DNA from: JAKOQB01 sp036824465
Lineage (GTDB): Bacteria; Pseudomonadota; Gammaproteobacteria; Burkholderiales; Burkholderiaceae_F
Assembly (NCBI GenBank): GCA_036824465.1
Contig: DAITAC010000122.1
Coordinates: 1-10,565, forward strand
Direction of reading: 5' to 3'
DNA: 10,565 nt
In this document: in pieces, positions 1 to 6,097 of the stretch
How positions within the stretch are numbered: the stretch's first letter is position 1
How the letters are laid out: each line of letters starts with the position of its first letter
Notes under the pieces: model-generated
Told to the model about the DNA's origin: nothing
Database searches by the model: none
What the model saw: only the letters and a program-made list of their open reading frames with translations
Translations under genes and position numbers: made by a program

Positions 1-366
1 CCGACCAAGCTGCTGAAGCAGGGCGTGCGCGACATGCTGCGTCTGAGCGATGCCCGGATGAGCGGCACCGCGTATGGCGCGTGCATCCTGCACGCCGCGC
101 CGGAGTCCTACATCGGTGGTCCGCTGGCGCTGGTGAAGACGGGCGACCGGATCACGGTGGACGTGCCCGCACGTCGCATTCACCTCGAGGTGAGCGATGA
201 GGAACTTGCGCGCCGGCGCAAGGCGTGGACCGCACCGCCGCCGCGCTATGAGCGTGGCTACGGCTGGATGTTCAGCCGCCACATCCTGCAGGCCGATCAG
301 GGTTGCGACTTCGACTTCCTCGAGACCACCTTCGGCGCACCGGTGGCCGAACCCGCCATCTTCTGA
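1..366 (+). CDS. IlvD/Edd-family dehydratase, C-terminal part (5' end outside window)
   Basis: The gene is open from the first base and ends at TGA 364-366, so only about the last 121 residues are present. The fragment carries the family's C-terminal signature: 'SDARMSGTAYG', then 'GGPLALVKTGDRI', 'VPARRIHLEVSDEELARR' and 'YERGYGWMFSRHILQADQG'. IlvD/Edd enzymes are cytosolic Fe-S dehydratases acting on dihydroxy acids (branched-chain amino acid synthesis) or on sugar acids such as arabinonate, xylonate or gluconate. The tail 'YERGYG...HILQADQGCDFDFL' resembles the sugar-acid branch more than housekeeping IlvD, and the aldolase 48 bp downstream on the same strand agrees with that. The Fe-S cysteines and most of the active site lie upstream of the window, so the exact substrate cannot be read here. 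Family is confident; substrate is inferred. Confidence 0.9.
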   Translation, partial: PTKLLKQGVRDMLRLSDARMSGTAYGACILHAAPESYIGGPLALVKTGDRITVDVPARRIHLEVSDEELARRRKAWTAPPPRYERGYGWMFSRHILQADQGCDFDFLETTFGAPVAEPAIF

Positions 367-398
367 GTGCAGCGCTACACCCATGCTCCAATGGAGCG

Positions 399-404
399 AG
401 GAGG
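399..404 (+). promoter_or_regulatory. Shine-Dalgarno AGGAGG that sets the aldolase start
   Basis: A full AGGAGG lies 10 bases before ATG 415. An in-frame ATG at 391 and a GTG at 367 lie upstream of or within this site and lack a comparable ribosome binding site of their own, so 415 is preferred. Confidence 0.8.
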
Positions 405-414
405 ATCAACCACC

Positions 415-1173
415 ATGAGAGAAAACCGCCTGCGCACGCTGTGGCGCGATGACAAGACCGCCATCAACGGCTGGCTCCACATTCCCGACGGTTTCAGCGC
501 CGAGACGATGGCGCACCAGGGCTGGGACACGCTGACCGTCGACATGCAGCACGGTGCGATCGACTACCAGGCGATGGTGACCATGCTGCAGGCGATCTCC
601 ACCACACCCACGGTACCCATCGTGCGCGTGCCGTGGCTGGAGCCGGGCATCGTGATGAAGACGCTCGACGCCGGCGCCTACGGCGTGATCTGTCCGATGG
701 TCAACACGCGCGAGGAGGCACAGAAGCTCGTCGCATACACGCACTACGCGCCGCGCGGCACGAGGAGCTTCGGCCCGATTCGCGGGCTGCTTTACGGCGG
801 CGCCGACTATCCGCAGCATGCCGACGCCACGATCGTCAGGTTCGCGATGATCGAGACCGCGCAGGCGCTCGACAACCTGGACGCGATCCTGTCGGTCGAA
901 GGGCTCGACGCGATCTACATCGGCCCGTCGGATCTGTCGCTCGCACTGGGTTGTCGTCCGGTGCTCGACGACGTCGATCCGCCCGTAGCACAGGCGATCG
1001 ATCACATCCTGGCGCGCGCCAAGGCGCACGGCGTCACGGCCGGCATCCACAACGGCGATGCGAACACCGCGCGGGCGCGCGTGGCCAAGGGATTTCGCTT
1101 CGTGAGCATCGGCTCCGATGCGCGGCTGATGGCTGCGGGGGCGCAGAGCGTATTGCGCGCGATGCGCGCCTGA
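415..1173 (+). CDS. HpcH/HpaI-family aldolase (2-keto-3-deoxy sugar-acid aldolase type)
   Basis: This 252-residue protein is a normal length for class II HpcH/HpaI aldolases, which are cytosolic, divalent-metal-dependent TIM-barrel enzymes that split 2-keto acids into pyruvate and an aldehyde. Visible motifs are 'VDMQHG' with the active-site His near residue 46, 'VRVPW' with Arg71 expected to bind the pyruvate carboxylate, 'PRGTRSFGP' near 113-121, Glu147 in 'MIETAQA' and Asp173 in 'GPSDLSLALG'. The last two are the expected metal ligands, so the active site looks complete. The start at 415 follows a strong Shine-Dalgarno site. The dehydratase ends 48 bp upstream on the same strand, so the pair is probably one operon performing dehydration then retro-aldol cleavage of a sugar acid, as in Dahms-type pathways. 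Substrate (arabinonate, xylonate, fuconate or another) is not determined. Alternatives are a 4-hydroxy-2-oxoheptanedioate or citrate-lyase-like member of the same family. Confidence 0.9.
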   Translation: MRENRLRTLWRDDKTAINGWLHIPDGFSAETMAHQGWDTLTVDMQHGAIDYQAMVTMLQAISTTPTVPIVRVPWLEPGIVMKTLDAGAYGVICPMVNTREEAQKLVAYTHYAPRGTRSFGPIRGLLYGGADYPQHADATIVRFAMIETAQALDNLDAILSVEGLDAIYIGPSDLSLALGCRPVLDDVDPPVAQAIDHILARAKAHGVTAGIHNGDANTARARVAKGFRFVSIGSDARLMAAGAQSVLRAMRA

Positions 1174-1281
1174 GCGCCGACGGCCAATGTCGACGTCGTC
1201 GACGTGCCGCTGACTGAAGACGCGTCGCGGCATCGACCTCAAAGCGAGACAACTGCTGCTGAGCCGTTGGGCTGAAGTCGC

Positions 1282-1307
1282 CGAGACTCCAGCGCACTCT
1301 GGTCTCG
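1282..1307. terminator. Weak stem-loop after the aldolase gene
   Basis: CGAGAC at 1282-1287 can pair with GTCTCG at 1302-1307, with partial further pairing inside. There is no T-run. It may end the dehydratase-aldolase transcript, but it is weak. The rest of the 251-bp gap 1174-1424 shows no convincing gene; GTCGAC occurs twice near 1188-1202 and no clear promoter hexamers were found. Confidence 0.25.
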
Positions 1308-1424
1308 CTCTCACGTGTTGATGGTTACCGTTTCGAGGCGAGGCTGGCTGGCCGAGTGCTTAGCAGGGCTTCGGCTCCTAGACTGCGCGGGACGCAAGCG
1401 CGGCCTCGGCCGGGGAGTCGATCA

Positions 1425-2696
1425 ATGAAGCGCCTGTCCATGCTGTTCTCGTGCGCATTGGCAGTTGGTACAGGTGCAACGCTGGTCGGTTGTGGTGGAA
1501 GCGAGGGCGCAGCCGCTCCGGCACCGGTTGCAGCGCCCGCGCCGCCGCCACCGCCGCCGGCCGCACCCTTGCTGACGCGCGAGGACGTCGCCGTCGCTGG
1601 CGGTTTGAGTTCGCCGTGGGACCTGGCGTTTCTGCCTGACGGCTCGATGCTGATCACGGAAAAGTGCAGCGGGCTGTCCATCATCCGCGCGGGCGCACGA
1701 ACCCGCCTGTTCGGCGCACCAGGCAACCCACTGGTTGCGACCGACTTCTTCTGCGAAGGGCAGAGCGGCATGCACGGTGTTGCCGTCGATCCCGATTTCG
1801 GCGGCGGCAACCGCTACGTCTATGTGTTCATGCCGTCGAATGCCACCACACCGCGCCGCAACCGTGTCGTGCGGCTGACGCTGAATGCGGATTTCCAGAG
1901 CGTGAGCGGCCGCACCGACATCATCAATGACATTGCGTTCAAGGATGTCGGCAATGCGCATGGCGACGCTGGCGCCCACAGTGGTGGGCGGATCCGCTTT
2001 GGAGTCGCTTCGAGTGACCGCTATCTCTACGTCACGACCGGCGACAACCACAACGGCACTCTGCCGCAAAGCCCGGTTGCGCCGCTCGGCGGCAAGGTGC
2101 TGCGCGTCACGCGCGACGGAGCGGCCGCACCCGGCAACAATGCCCCGCCGGGTTTTGATGCGCGCATCTTCACCTACGGTCATCGCAATGTGCAGGGCAT
2201 CTCGTTCCGCCCGGGCAGCGGCCAGCCATTCATCTCGGAGCATGGCCCGAATCATTCCGACGAAGTGACGCCGCTCGTGGCCGGTGGCAACGGCGGCTGG
2301 GATCCAAAGGATCGGCCCAGCCTCACCTGCCCCGACAACTACTGCGGCTATGCCGGCAACGCGACGACGATGCCGATGACTGACACCACGCGCTTTCCAG
2401 GCGCAATGCTGCCGAGCTGGAACAACAACGGCGCATCACAGGGCACCGGGCCGTCGACATTCCTGAGCGGCGCGCAATGGAAAGCCTGGGACGGTCGTCT
2501 CACGGTCGGCATCATGGGCGGCCAGCGCATCGAGATCCTGACGCTCAACAGCGCGGGAGTGTCCACCGCCAACACCACAGCCAGCGCAACCAACGCATCG
2601 CTGTCGGCGCGTATCCGCTCGCTGGTGCAGGGGCCGGACGGCAATCTGTATGTGCTGACGGACGCGGGGCAGCTCTGGCGCCTGGTTCCGAACTGA
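1425..2696 (+). CDS. PQQ-type glucose/sorbosone dehydrogenase-like lipoprotein
   Basis: This 423-residue protein begins with a lipoprotein signal peptide ending in the lipobox L-V-G-C (Cys23). A Gly/Ala/Pro-rich tether follows (about 24-48, including six consecutive prolines), then one beta-propeller domain from about residue 52 to the end. Signatures of the soluble glucose/sorbosone dehydrogenase family are 'GLSSPWDLAFLPDG', 'MHGVAVDPDF', 'AHSGGRIRFG' (His185), 'LGGKVLRV', 'YGHRNVQGISF' (Arg253-Asn254) and 'SEHGPNHSDE' (272-280). Members oxidise sugars or other polyols using PQQ, but many are uncharacterised, so substrate and PQQ dependence are inferred. The protein should sit on the periplasmic face of an outer or inner membrane, anchored through Cys23. 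The ATG at 1425 is chosen because the signal peptide begins there and GGGAG lies 8 bases upstream; an earlier in-frame ATG at 1356 would add an Arg-rich stretch before the signal. It has 232 bp to the next gene and appears to stand alone. Confidence 0.87.
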   Translation: MKRLSMLFSCALAVGTGATLVGCGGSEGAAAPAPVAAPAPPPPPPAAPLLTREDVAVAGGLSSPWDLAFLPDGSMLITEKCSGLSIIRAGARTRLFGAPGNPLVATDFFCEGQSGMHGVAVDPDFGGGNRYVYVFMPSNATTPRRNRVVRLTLNADFQSVSGRTDIINDIAFKDVGNAHGDAGAHSGGRIRFGVASSDRYLYVTTGDNHNGTLPQSPVAPLGGKVLRVTRDGAAAPGNNAPPGFDARIFTYGHRNVQGISFRPGSGQPFISEHGPNHSDEVTPLVAGGNGGWDPKDRPSLTCPDNYCGYAGNATTMPMTDTTRFPGAMLPSWNNNGASQGTGPSTFLSGAQWKAWDGRLTVGIMGGQRIEILTLNSAGVSTANTTASATNASLSARIRSLVQGPDGNLYVLTDAGQLWRLVPN

Positions 2697-2891
2697 GCGC
2701 GGCGCCTCGTTTCGTCTGAACGGTCAGATCCAAGGCTTCTTCGCCCACGTGCTGAAGCTGCGGTTGCGCGTTCATACGCCCTGCGCGCTGATGCCGCAGA
2801 CAGCGCGCCGCGATCGATCATCAACCGATGTGCCGGCAGCGGAAGGATGCGCAGGCGCGATTTGAATCCAAGCTGAACCGACAAACGCGCT

Positions 2892-2922
2892 TGCCCGCGA
2901 GGCCCGTGGACGCGGGCACAAT
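2892..2922 (+). promoter_or_regulatory. Inverted repeat and -10-like box immediately before the hydrolase start
   Basis: TGCCCGCG (2892-2899) and CGCGGGCA (2911-2918) form a perfect 8-bp inverted repeat with an 11-base loop. CACAAT at 2917-2922 resembles a -10 box and overlaps the right arm. The ATG at 2929 begins seven bases after this box, and no Shine-Dalgarno sequence precedes it, so the transcript could start at or next to the ATG. No good -35 at 16-18 bp was found (TTGCCC is 20 bp away). The repeat may be an operator or only GC-rich coincidence. Confidence 0.3.
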
Positions 2923-2928
2923 CCGGCC

Positions 2929-4428
2929 ATGTCGAAACGACTCGTCTTCCTGGTGCCGGGGTTCTTTGGCTTCACATCCGTCGGCGCGGTGAGCTATTTC
3001 GAAGACGTGGAGCGCGCACTCGACGGCGCGCTGCGGCGTCGCTGCGTCGCGGCGCGCATCGTGCGCTGCATGACGCAGCCGACCGCCTCGATCCCGCGCC
3101 GCGCCGACGCACTGCGCCGCCAGGTGCTCAGGAGCGGGGGCCTCAGGGCGCAGGAACTGCACTTCGTTGGTCACTCGATGGGCGGTCTCGATGTACGCAT
3201 GCTGCTGTCTCCGGGGGTCAACATCAGCGACGGCAAATCGGAGGAACAGATTGCCCGCCGCGCGAGAACGGCCATTACCGTGGCCTCGCCGCACCATGGC
3301 ACGCCGCTGGCGAATCACTTCGTCACCGTCCAGGGGCAGACACTGCTGCTGGTGCTGAGCGCTCTTGCGACATCAGGTCAGGGACGCGGTGCAATTCTCG
3401 CGGCGGCGAAGGCGATCGCTCTCGTCGCGCGGCTCGACGACTGGCTGGGCCGCTCGGAAGGTCCGCTCGATCGCATCGCCGAAGGCCTGTTGCGCAAGAT
3501 CCGGTTCAACCGCCGCGACCCGGTGTGGAAATACCTCGGCGAGATCGAGCGCGACCAGGGCGCCGTGCTGCAGCTCACGCCCGAGGGCATCGCGCTGTTC
3601 GACGCAGTCGTCGTGGATCGTGCCGGGATCGACTACGGCTGTGTGGTCGCGGGCGTACCGAAGCCACGCGAGCAGTTGAGGATGAAGGAGCTGCTTGATC
3701 CGGAGTACATCGCGCTGCGCGCGGTGTTCAGGCTGCTGCACGCGCTCACCGCGCGTCCGCACCCGCGTTACCCGTATCCCAAACCGAGCCAAACGACGCA
3801 GCGCCTGCTCGATCGCGGGCTCCGCTTTAAGGTGACCCCGCACGCCAGCGACGGCATCGTGCCGACGCTCTCCCAGTTGCACGGCCGCCTGCTGCACGTT
3901 GCGCGCGCCGATCATCTCGATGTGGTCGGGCACTACACGCTCGCCGGCGGTCGCGGCGGCGATTGCAGCGAGGCGGTAACTTTCTCCGGCGAAGCCGAGC
4001 CTTTGGTTTGTGAGCCGCCTAAGTTCTCCAATCCGAGACTTGTTCTGGCAGCCGGCGTCAAATCGTGGCGGCGCTCGTTCGGCAAAGATCTCACTGCCGA
4101 TGTTGCGCCACATGCCGTGACGCGCCGCTGTGGGACGAATACGCGATCGGCGACTGTCGGCCACTTCCGGTCGCTGGCCATGGGCAGCCTCCCCGCATCT
4201 CACCTGGCCGTTCTCGCGGCGGAGGCGGCAAGTAGGTCGTCGTTTGCAGGGCCCGAATTTACACAACGCAGGTGTGAACTTGAAATCACACGCTACCGGC
4301 ACAGCTGCTCCAGCCGCTGGCGCTCGTCGGCGCCGCAGCTGAGTGCCGACTACAGGCTGAACCCCTGCACGTCGGCACACGGCGTCAAGGTGATCGCGAC
4401 GTCTCGGGGCATGGCGCCTTCGCCGTGA
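2929..4428 (+). CDS. Alpha/beta hydrolase, lipase-like, with a probable non-native C-terminal extension
   Basis: The open frame codes for 499 residues. The N-terminal 335 or so form a recognisable lipase-like alpha/beta hydrolase: an oxyanion-region 'LVPGFFGF' at 8-15, the nucleophile elbow 'GHSMGG' with Ser83, 'ASPHHGTPLA' at 119-128, the acid 'SDGIVPT' with Asp308, and 'ADHLDVVGH' with His329. This Ser-Asp-His order and the DHLD context recall bacterial triacylglycerol lipases, so it probably hydrolyses an ester; the substrate is unknown. No signal peptide is visible. In such lipases the chain usually ends a few tens of residues after the catalytic His. Here about 164 residues follow that are rich in Arg, Ser, Cys and Thr, lack recognisable motifs, and use codons unlike the first part (for example ttg gtt tgt, aga ctt gtt). 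The native C-terminus is probably lost, replaced by adjacent DNA read in frame. The start at 2929 is the first ATG at the beginning of the conserved domain. Activity of the altered product is uncertain. Confidence 0.75.
   Translation: MSKRLVFLVPGFFGFTSVGAVSYFEDVERALDGALRRRCVAARIVRCMTQPTASIPRRADALRRQVLRSGGLRAQELHFVGHSMGGLDVRMLLSPGVNISDGKSEEQIARRARTAITVASPHHGTPLANHFVTVQGQTLLLVLSALATSGQGRGAILAAAKAIALVARLDDWLGRSEGPLDRIAEGLLRKIRFNRRDPVWKYLGEIERDQGAVLQLTPEGIALFDAVVVDRAGIDYGCVVAGVPKPREQLRMKELLDPEYIALRAVFRLLHALTARPHPRYPYPKPSQTTQRLLDRGLRFKVTPHASDGIVPTLSQLHGRLLHVARADHLDVVGHYTLAGGRGGDCSEAVTFSGEAEPLVCEPPKFSNPRLVLAAGVKSWRRSFGKDLTADVAPHAVTRRCGTNTRSATVGHFRSLAMGSLPASHLAVLAAEAASRSSFAGPEFTQRRCELEITRYRHSCSSRWRSSAPQLSADYRLNPCTSAHGVKVIATSRGMAPSP
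3951..4428 (+). other. Probable non-coding or repetitive DNA fused in frame to the hydrolase
   Basis: From about 3951 the reading frame loses the G/C-ending codon preference of the preceding 1 kb and yields no recognisable protein motif, while all other frames also lack a plausible protein. Small inverted repeats occur, such as GTGTGA 4272-4277 with TCACAC 4286-4291 and GGCCA/TGGCC around 4160-4180. It looks like an intergenic or dispersed-repeat segment that replaced the hydrolase tail. The exact junction is not visible from one copy. Confidence 0.45.
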
Positions 4429-4478
4429 ACACCTTCTGCCCCGCACGTGCGCCGAACGCGACTCGGTAGGCTGAGACT

Positions 4479-4512
4479 GGGCACAAACAGTCCAGACGGA
4501 CTGTTTGTGCCC
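4479..4512. terminator. Perfect 15-bp hairpin between convergent genes
   Basis: GGGCACAAACAGTCC (4479-4493) and GGACTGTTTGTGCCC (4498-4512) are exact reverse complements around the 4-base loop AGAC. The hairpin lies between the hydrolase (+) and the PAP2-like gene (-), so it could stop both transcripts. No T-run follows on either strand, so intrinsic termination is not certain; it may instead be a repeat element or RNA-stabilising structure. The remaining gap 4429-4609 shows no convincing gene. Confidence 0.5.
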
Positions 4513-4609
4513 GGCGAAGGCCAGGACCACTTGCCCTGGCGCAGGCCGGGGAAGACCCCAGGCAGGCGTCGTGCGCCCGACGTGAGGAATTTCGAATAGC
4601 TATGAAGCC

Positions 4610-5902
4610 TCACCGCCGCGCGGTCGGGCCGCTGCGTTGATCGCGCTCGTCCTCACCGGGCCCTTGCGCCGTGGGCGCGCCACGCATGAACTTCGTTGCG
4701 GCCAGCGCGCCGATCTGTCGCCCCATCGCGGTGCCGGCCGTCGTGGAGAAGCGGTAGTGCACGCCGTCATAGATGCGTGCCAGCGCAACTTCACTGACGA
4801 AATCGTCCACCGACTTCCAGCTGCGCGCCGCACCGTTGGCGGTGGGGCTGGTCGTCGTGAGCGTCGGCATGGCGTCGGCACCGATATCCGCCTGCAGCAC
4901 GACGCCGACGGAGCCTGCGACGATGCAGTGCGCACACGGATACTCGGGGTGCATCGGCGTGTCGATGAACGGCGTCCATGAGGCATCGCGCTCGGTCGCG
5001 TCGTGGCCGTCGAGGTCGCCGTTGCGGATGGCGGTGATCGGCCGCCAGAAGTGGTAGTGGTACTTGGCTTCGAATACCGCTATCAGTGCGTCGTCGCTCG
5101 CCTGCGCGACAGCGGCGAACAGGCGAGCGTTGCGCGTGACCTCGCGACCGGGAGCGTTGGCGACCGAGCGCACGATGCCGTGATAGATTGGCGGCAGCGT
5201 CGCTTCCCAGAAACGCGCGATGTCGGTCTGCTCGGCGCTGCGCACCGAACTCGTCTTGCTGCCGACCGCCTTGATCTCGTTGTAATCGCTCGCCCAGGTT
5301 TCACTGGCGAGCCCCGGCGGCGGGCCAGGACGGAACTGTGCAGCGGTCTTCATCAGCCATGGCCTGCGCTGCGGCCACTGCGGTGTCACGGGAACGGCGG
5401 TCGGCACATAGGTGCCGGGGGTCGCGCGCGGCCGGTAGCTTTCGCCGGCCGCGGCGCCGTCGTCGGTGCGCGCCGCCAGCATGGCGGCGGCGGCCTTCTC
5501 GCCGACCGCGATGCCGGCTGCTTTCTCTGCACCGTCGGCGATCTTTGCGAGTGCGGCTTGATACGCGCTGTCGATGGCCGCCTGCTGCGCGGCAACGAGC
5601 TTCGCCAGCACCACGCGGTTTGCAGCGGCCACCGCCGCGTCGACTGAGGCGCCGGGCGTTGCTTCGAGCCTCGATTCGCCCGCTGGATAGCGCCGCGTGA
5701 TGGCGTTGACTGCGTCGTAAACGGCAGTCTGAAGCACGGCCATCACGCGGGTGGCCGGTGGCGCTCCCAGTCTGGCATTGACGACGATCTCGCCTGCCTT
5801 GACGTTCCACTCGGTGATGACGTCGGCACGTGCCACCGCGCAAGTCAGTGACATCGCTGCACAAGAGAAGGCCGCTATACGGCGCACCCACAAGGCGTTC
5901 AT
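4610..5902 (-). CDS. Exported PAP2 / vanadium-dependent haloperoxidase-like protein
   Basis: This 430-residue protein starts with a Sec-type signal peptide ('RRIAAFSCAAMSLTCAVARA', cleavage near residue 26). The mature protein is largely helical and carries all three phosphate/vanadate-pocket motifs near its C-terminus: K-x6-RP as Lys280...Arg287-Pro288 in 'KYHYHFWRP', a PSGH-type motif written as P322-C-A-H325 in 'HPEYPCAHC', and R-x5-H as Arg376...His382 in 'ARIYDGVHYRF'. The first Arg pair and His325 bind the oxyanion, and His382 would coordinate vanadate or form the phosphoenzyme. Family members are either haloperoxidases or acid phosphatases; the layout with a long N-terminal helical region and 'FWRPITAIRNGDLDG' favours the vanadium haloperoxidase-like branch, but chemistry cannot be told from sequence alone. 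It should act in the periplasm or outside the cell. Start 5902 is set by AAGGAG 8 bases upstream and the signal peptide; longer upstream starts are unsupported. It is divergent from the histidine kinase gene. Confidence 0.87.
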   Translation of the reverse strand: MNALWVRRIAAFSCAAMSLTCAVARADVITEWNVKAGEIVVNARLGAPPATRVMAVLQTAVYDAVNAITRRYPAGESRLEATPGASVDAAVAAANRVVLAKLVAAQQAAIDSAYQAALAKIADGAEKAAGIAVGEKAAAAMLAARTDDGAAAGESYRPRATPGTYVPTAVPVTPQWPQRRPWLMKTAAQFRPGPPPGLASETWASDYNEIKAVGSKTSSVRSAEQTDIARFWEATLPPIYHGIVRSVANAPGREVTRNARLFAAVAQASDDALIAVFEAKYHYHFWRPITAIRNGDLDGHDATERDASWTPFIDTPMHPEYPCAHCIVAGSVGVVLQADIGADAMPTLTTTSPTANGAARSWKSVDDFVSEVALARIYDGVHYRFSTTAGTAMGRQIGALAATKFMRGAPTAQGPGEDERDQRSGPTARR

Positions 5903-5910
5903 CACAATCT

Positions 5911-5916
5911 CTCCTT
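5911..5916 (-). promoter_or_regulatory. Shine-Dalgarno AAGGAG for the PAP2-like gene
   Basis: Read on the minus strand, AAGGAG lies 8 bases before the ATG at 5902-5900. It fixes the start at the signal peptide rather than at an in-frame ATG further upstream near 5929. Confidence 0.75.
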
Positions 5917-5961
5917 TCTTCGCGATCATGGGCGACGACTCGACGCCAAATGTCGAGAGGA

Positions 5962-5990
5962 ATTGTATGAACGAGCCCGCACGAAGACCA
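5962..5990 (-). promoter_or_regulatory. Candidate promoter of the PAP2-like gene
   Basis: On the minus strand TACAAT (5967-5962) matches the -10 consensus at five of six bases. A poor -35, TGGTCT (5990-5985), stands exactly 17 bp away. Transcription would start near 5955, giving a leader of about 50 bases. An inverted repeat CTCGAC (5939-5944) / GTCGAG (5952-5957) with a 7-base gap covers the predicted start and could be an operator. Read by eye only. Confidence 0.35.
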
Positions 5991-5993
5991 TCC

Positions 5994-6049
5994 GACTGAA
6001 GTCTCGCCGACCGCCTGAACCGCGGGACCTTGGTCACGGGACTGAAGTC
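5994..6049. repeat. Twice-occurring GACTGAAGTC before the kinase gene
   Basis: GACTGAAGTC, itself nearly self-complementary (GACT-GA-AGTC), occurs at 5994-6003 and 6040-6049, 46 bp apart, in the divergent gap between the PAP2-like gene and the kinase. The second copy extends to GGACTGAAGTCC (6039-6050). The position suits a binding site for a regulator, but two copies of ten bases may be chance. Confidence 0.3.
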
Positions 6050-6097
6050 CTGCGGACGTCCCTTTGCGAACCGCCGCGCAAGGCGTAAGTTGAGTTC

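Noticed and set aside
406..1314. Long minus-strand open frame opposite the aldolase gene
   Set aside because: It is antisense to a gene with a complete set of family motifs; its product is Arg/His-rich with no recognisable fold, as expected of a GC-rich shadow frame.
1356..1424. Earlier ATG for the sugar dehydrogenase lipoprotein
   Set aside because: It would put 23 Arg-rich residues before a standard lipoprotein signal peptide; the ATG at 1425 has its own ribosome site.
3373..4530. Long minus-strand open frame over the hydrolase and its tail
   Set aside because: Antisense to the conserved catalytic domain and without motifs; the portion over 3951-4428 also shows no protein-like character.
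4350..4613. Small minus-strand open frame containing the perfect hairpin
   Set aside because: It has no ribosome site, includes the hairpin within its coding part and shows no motif.
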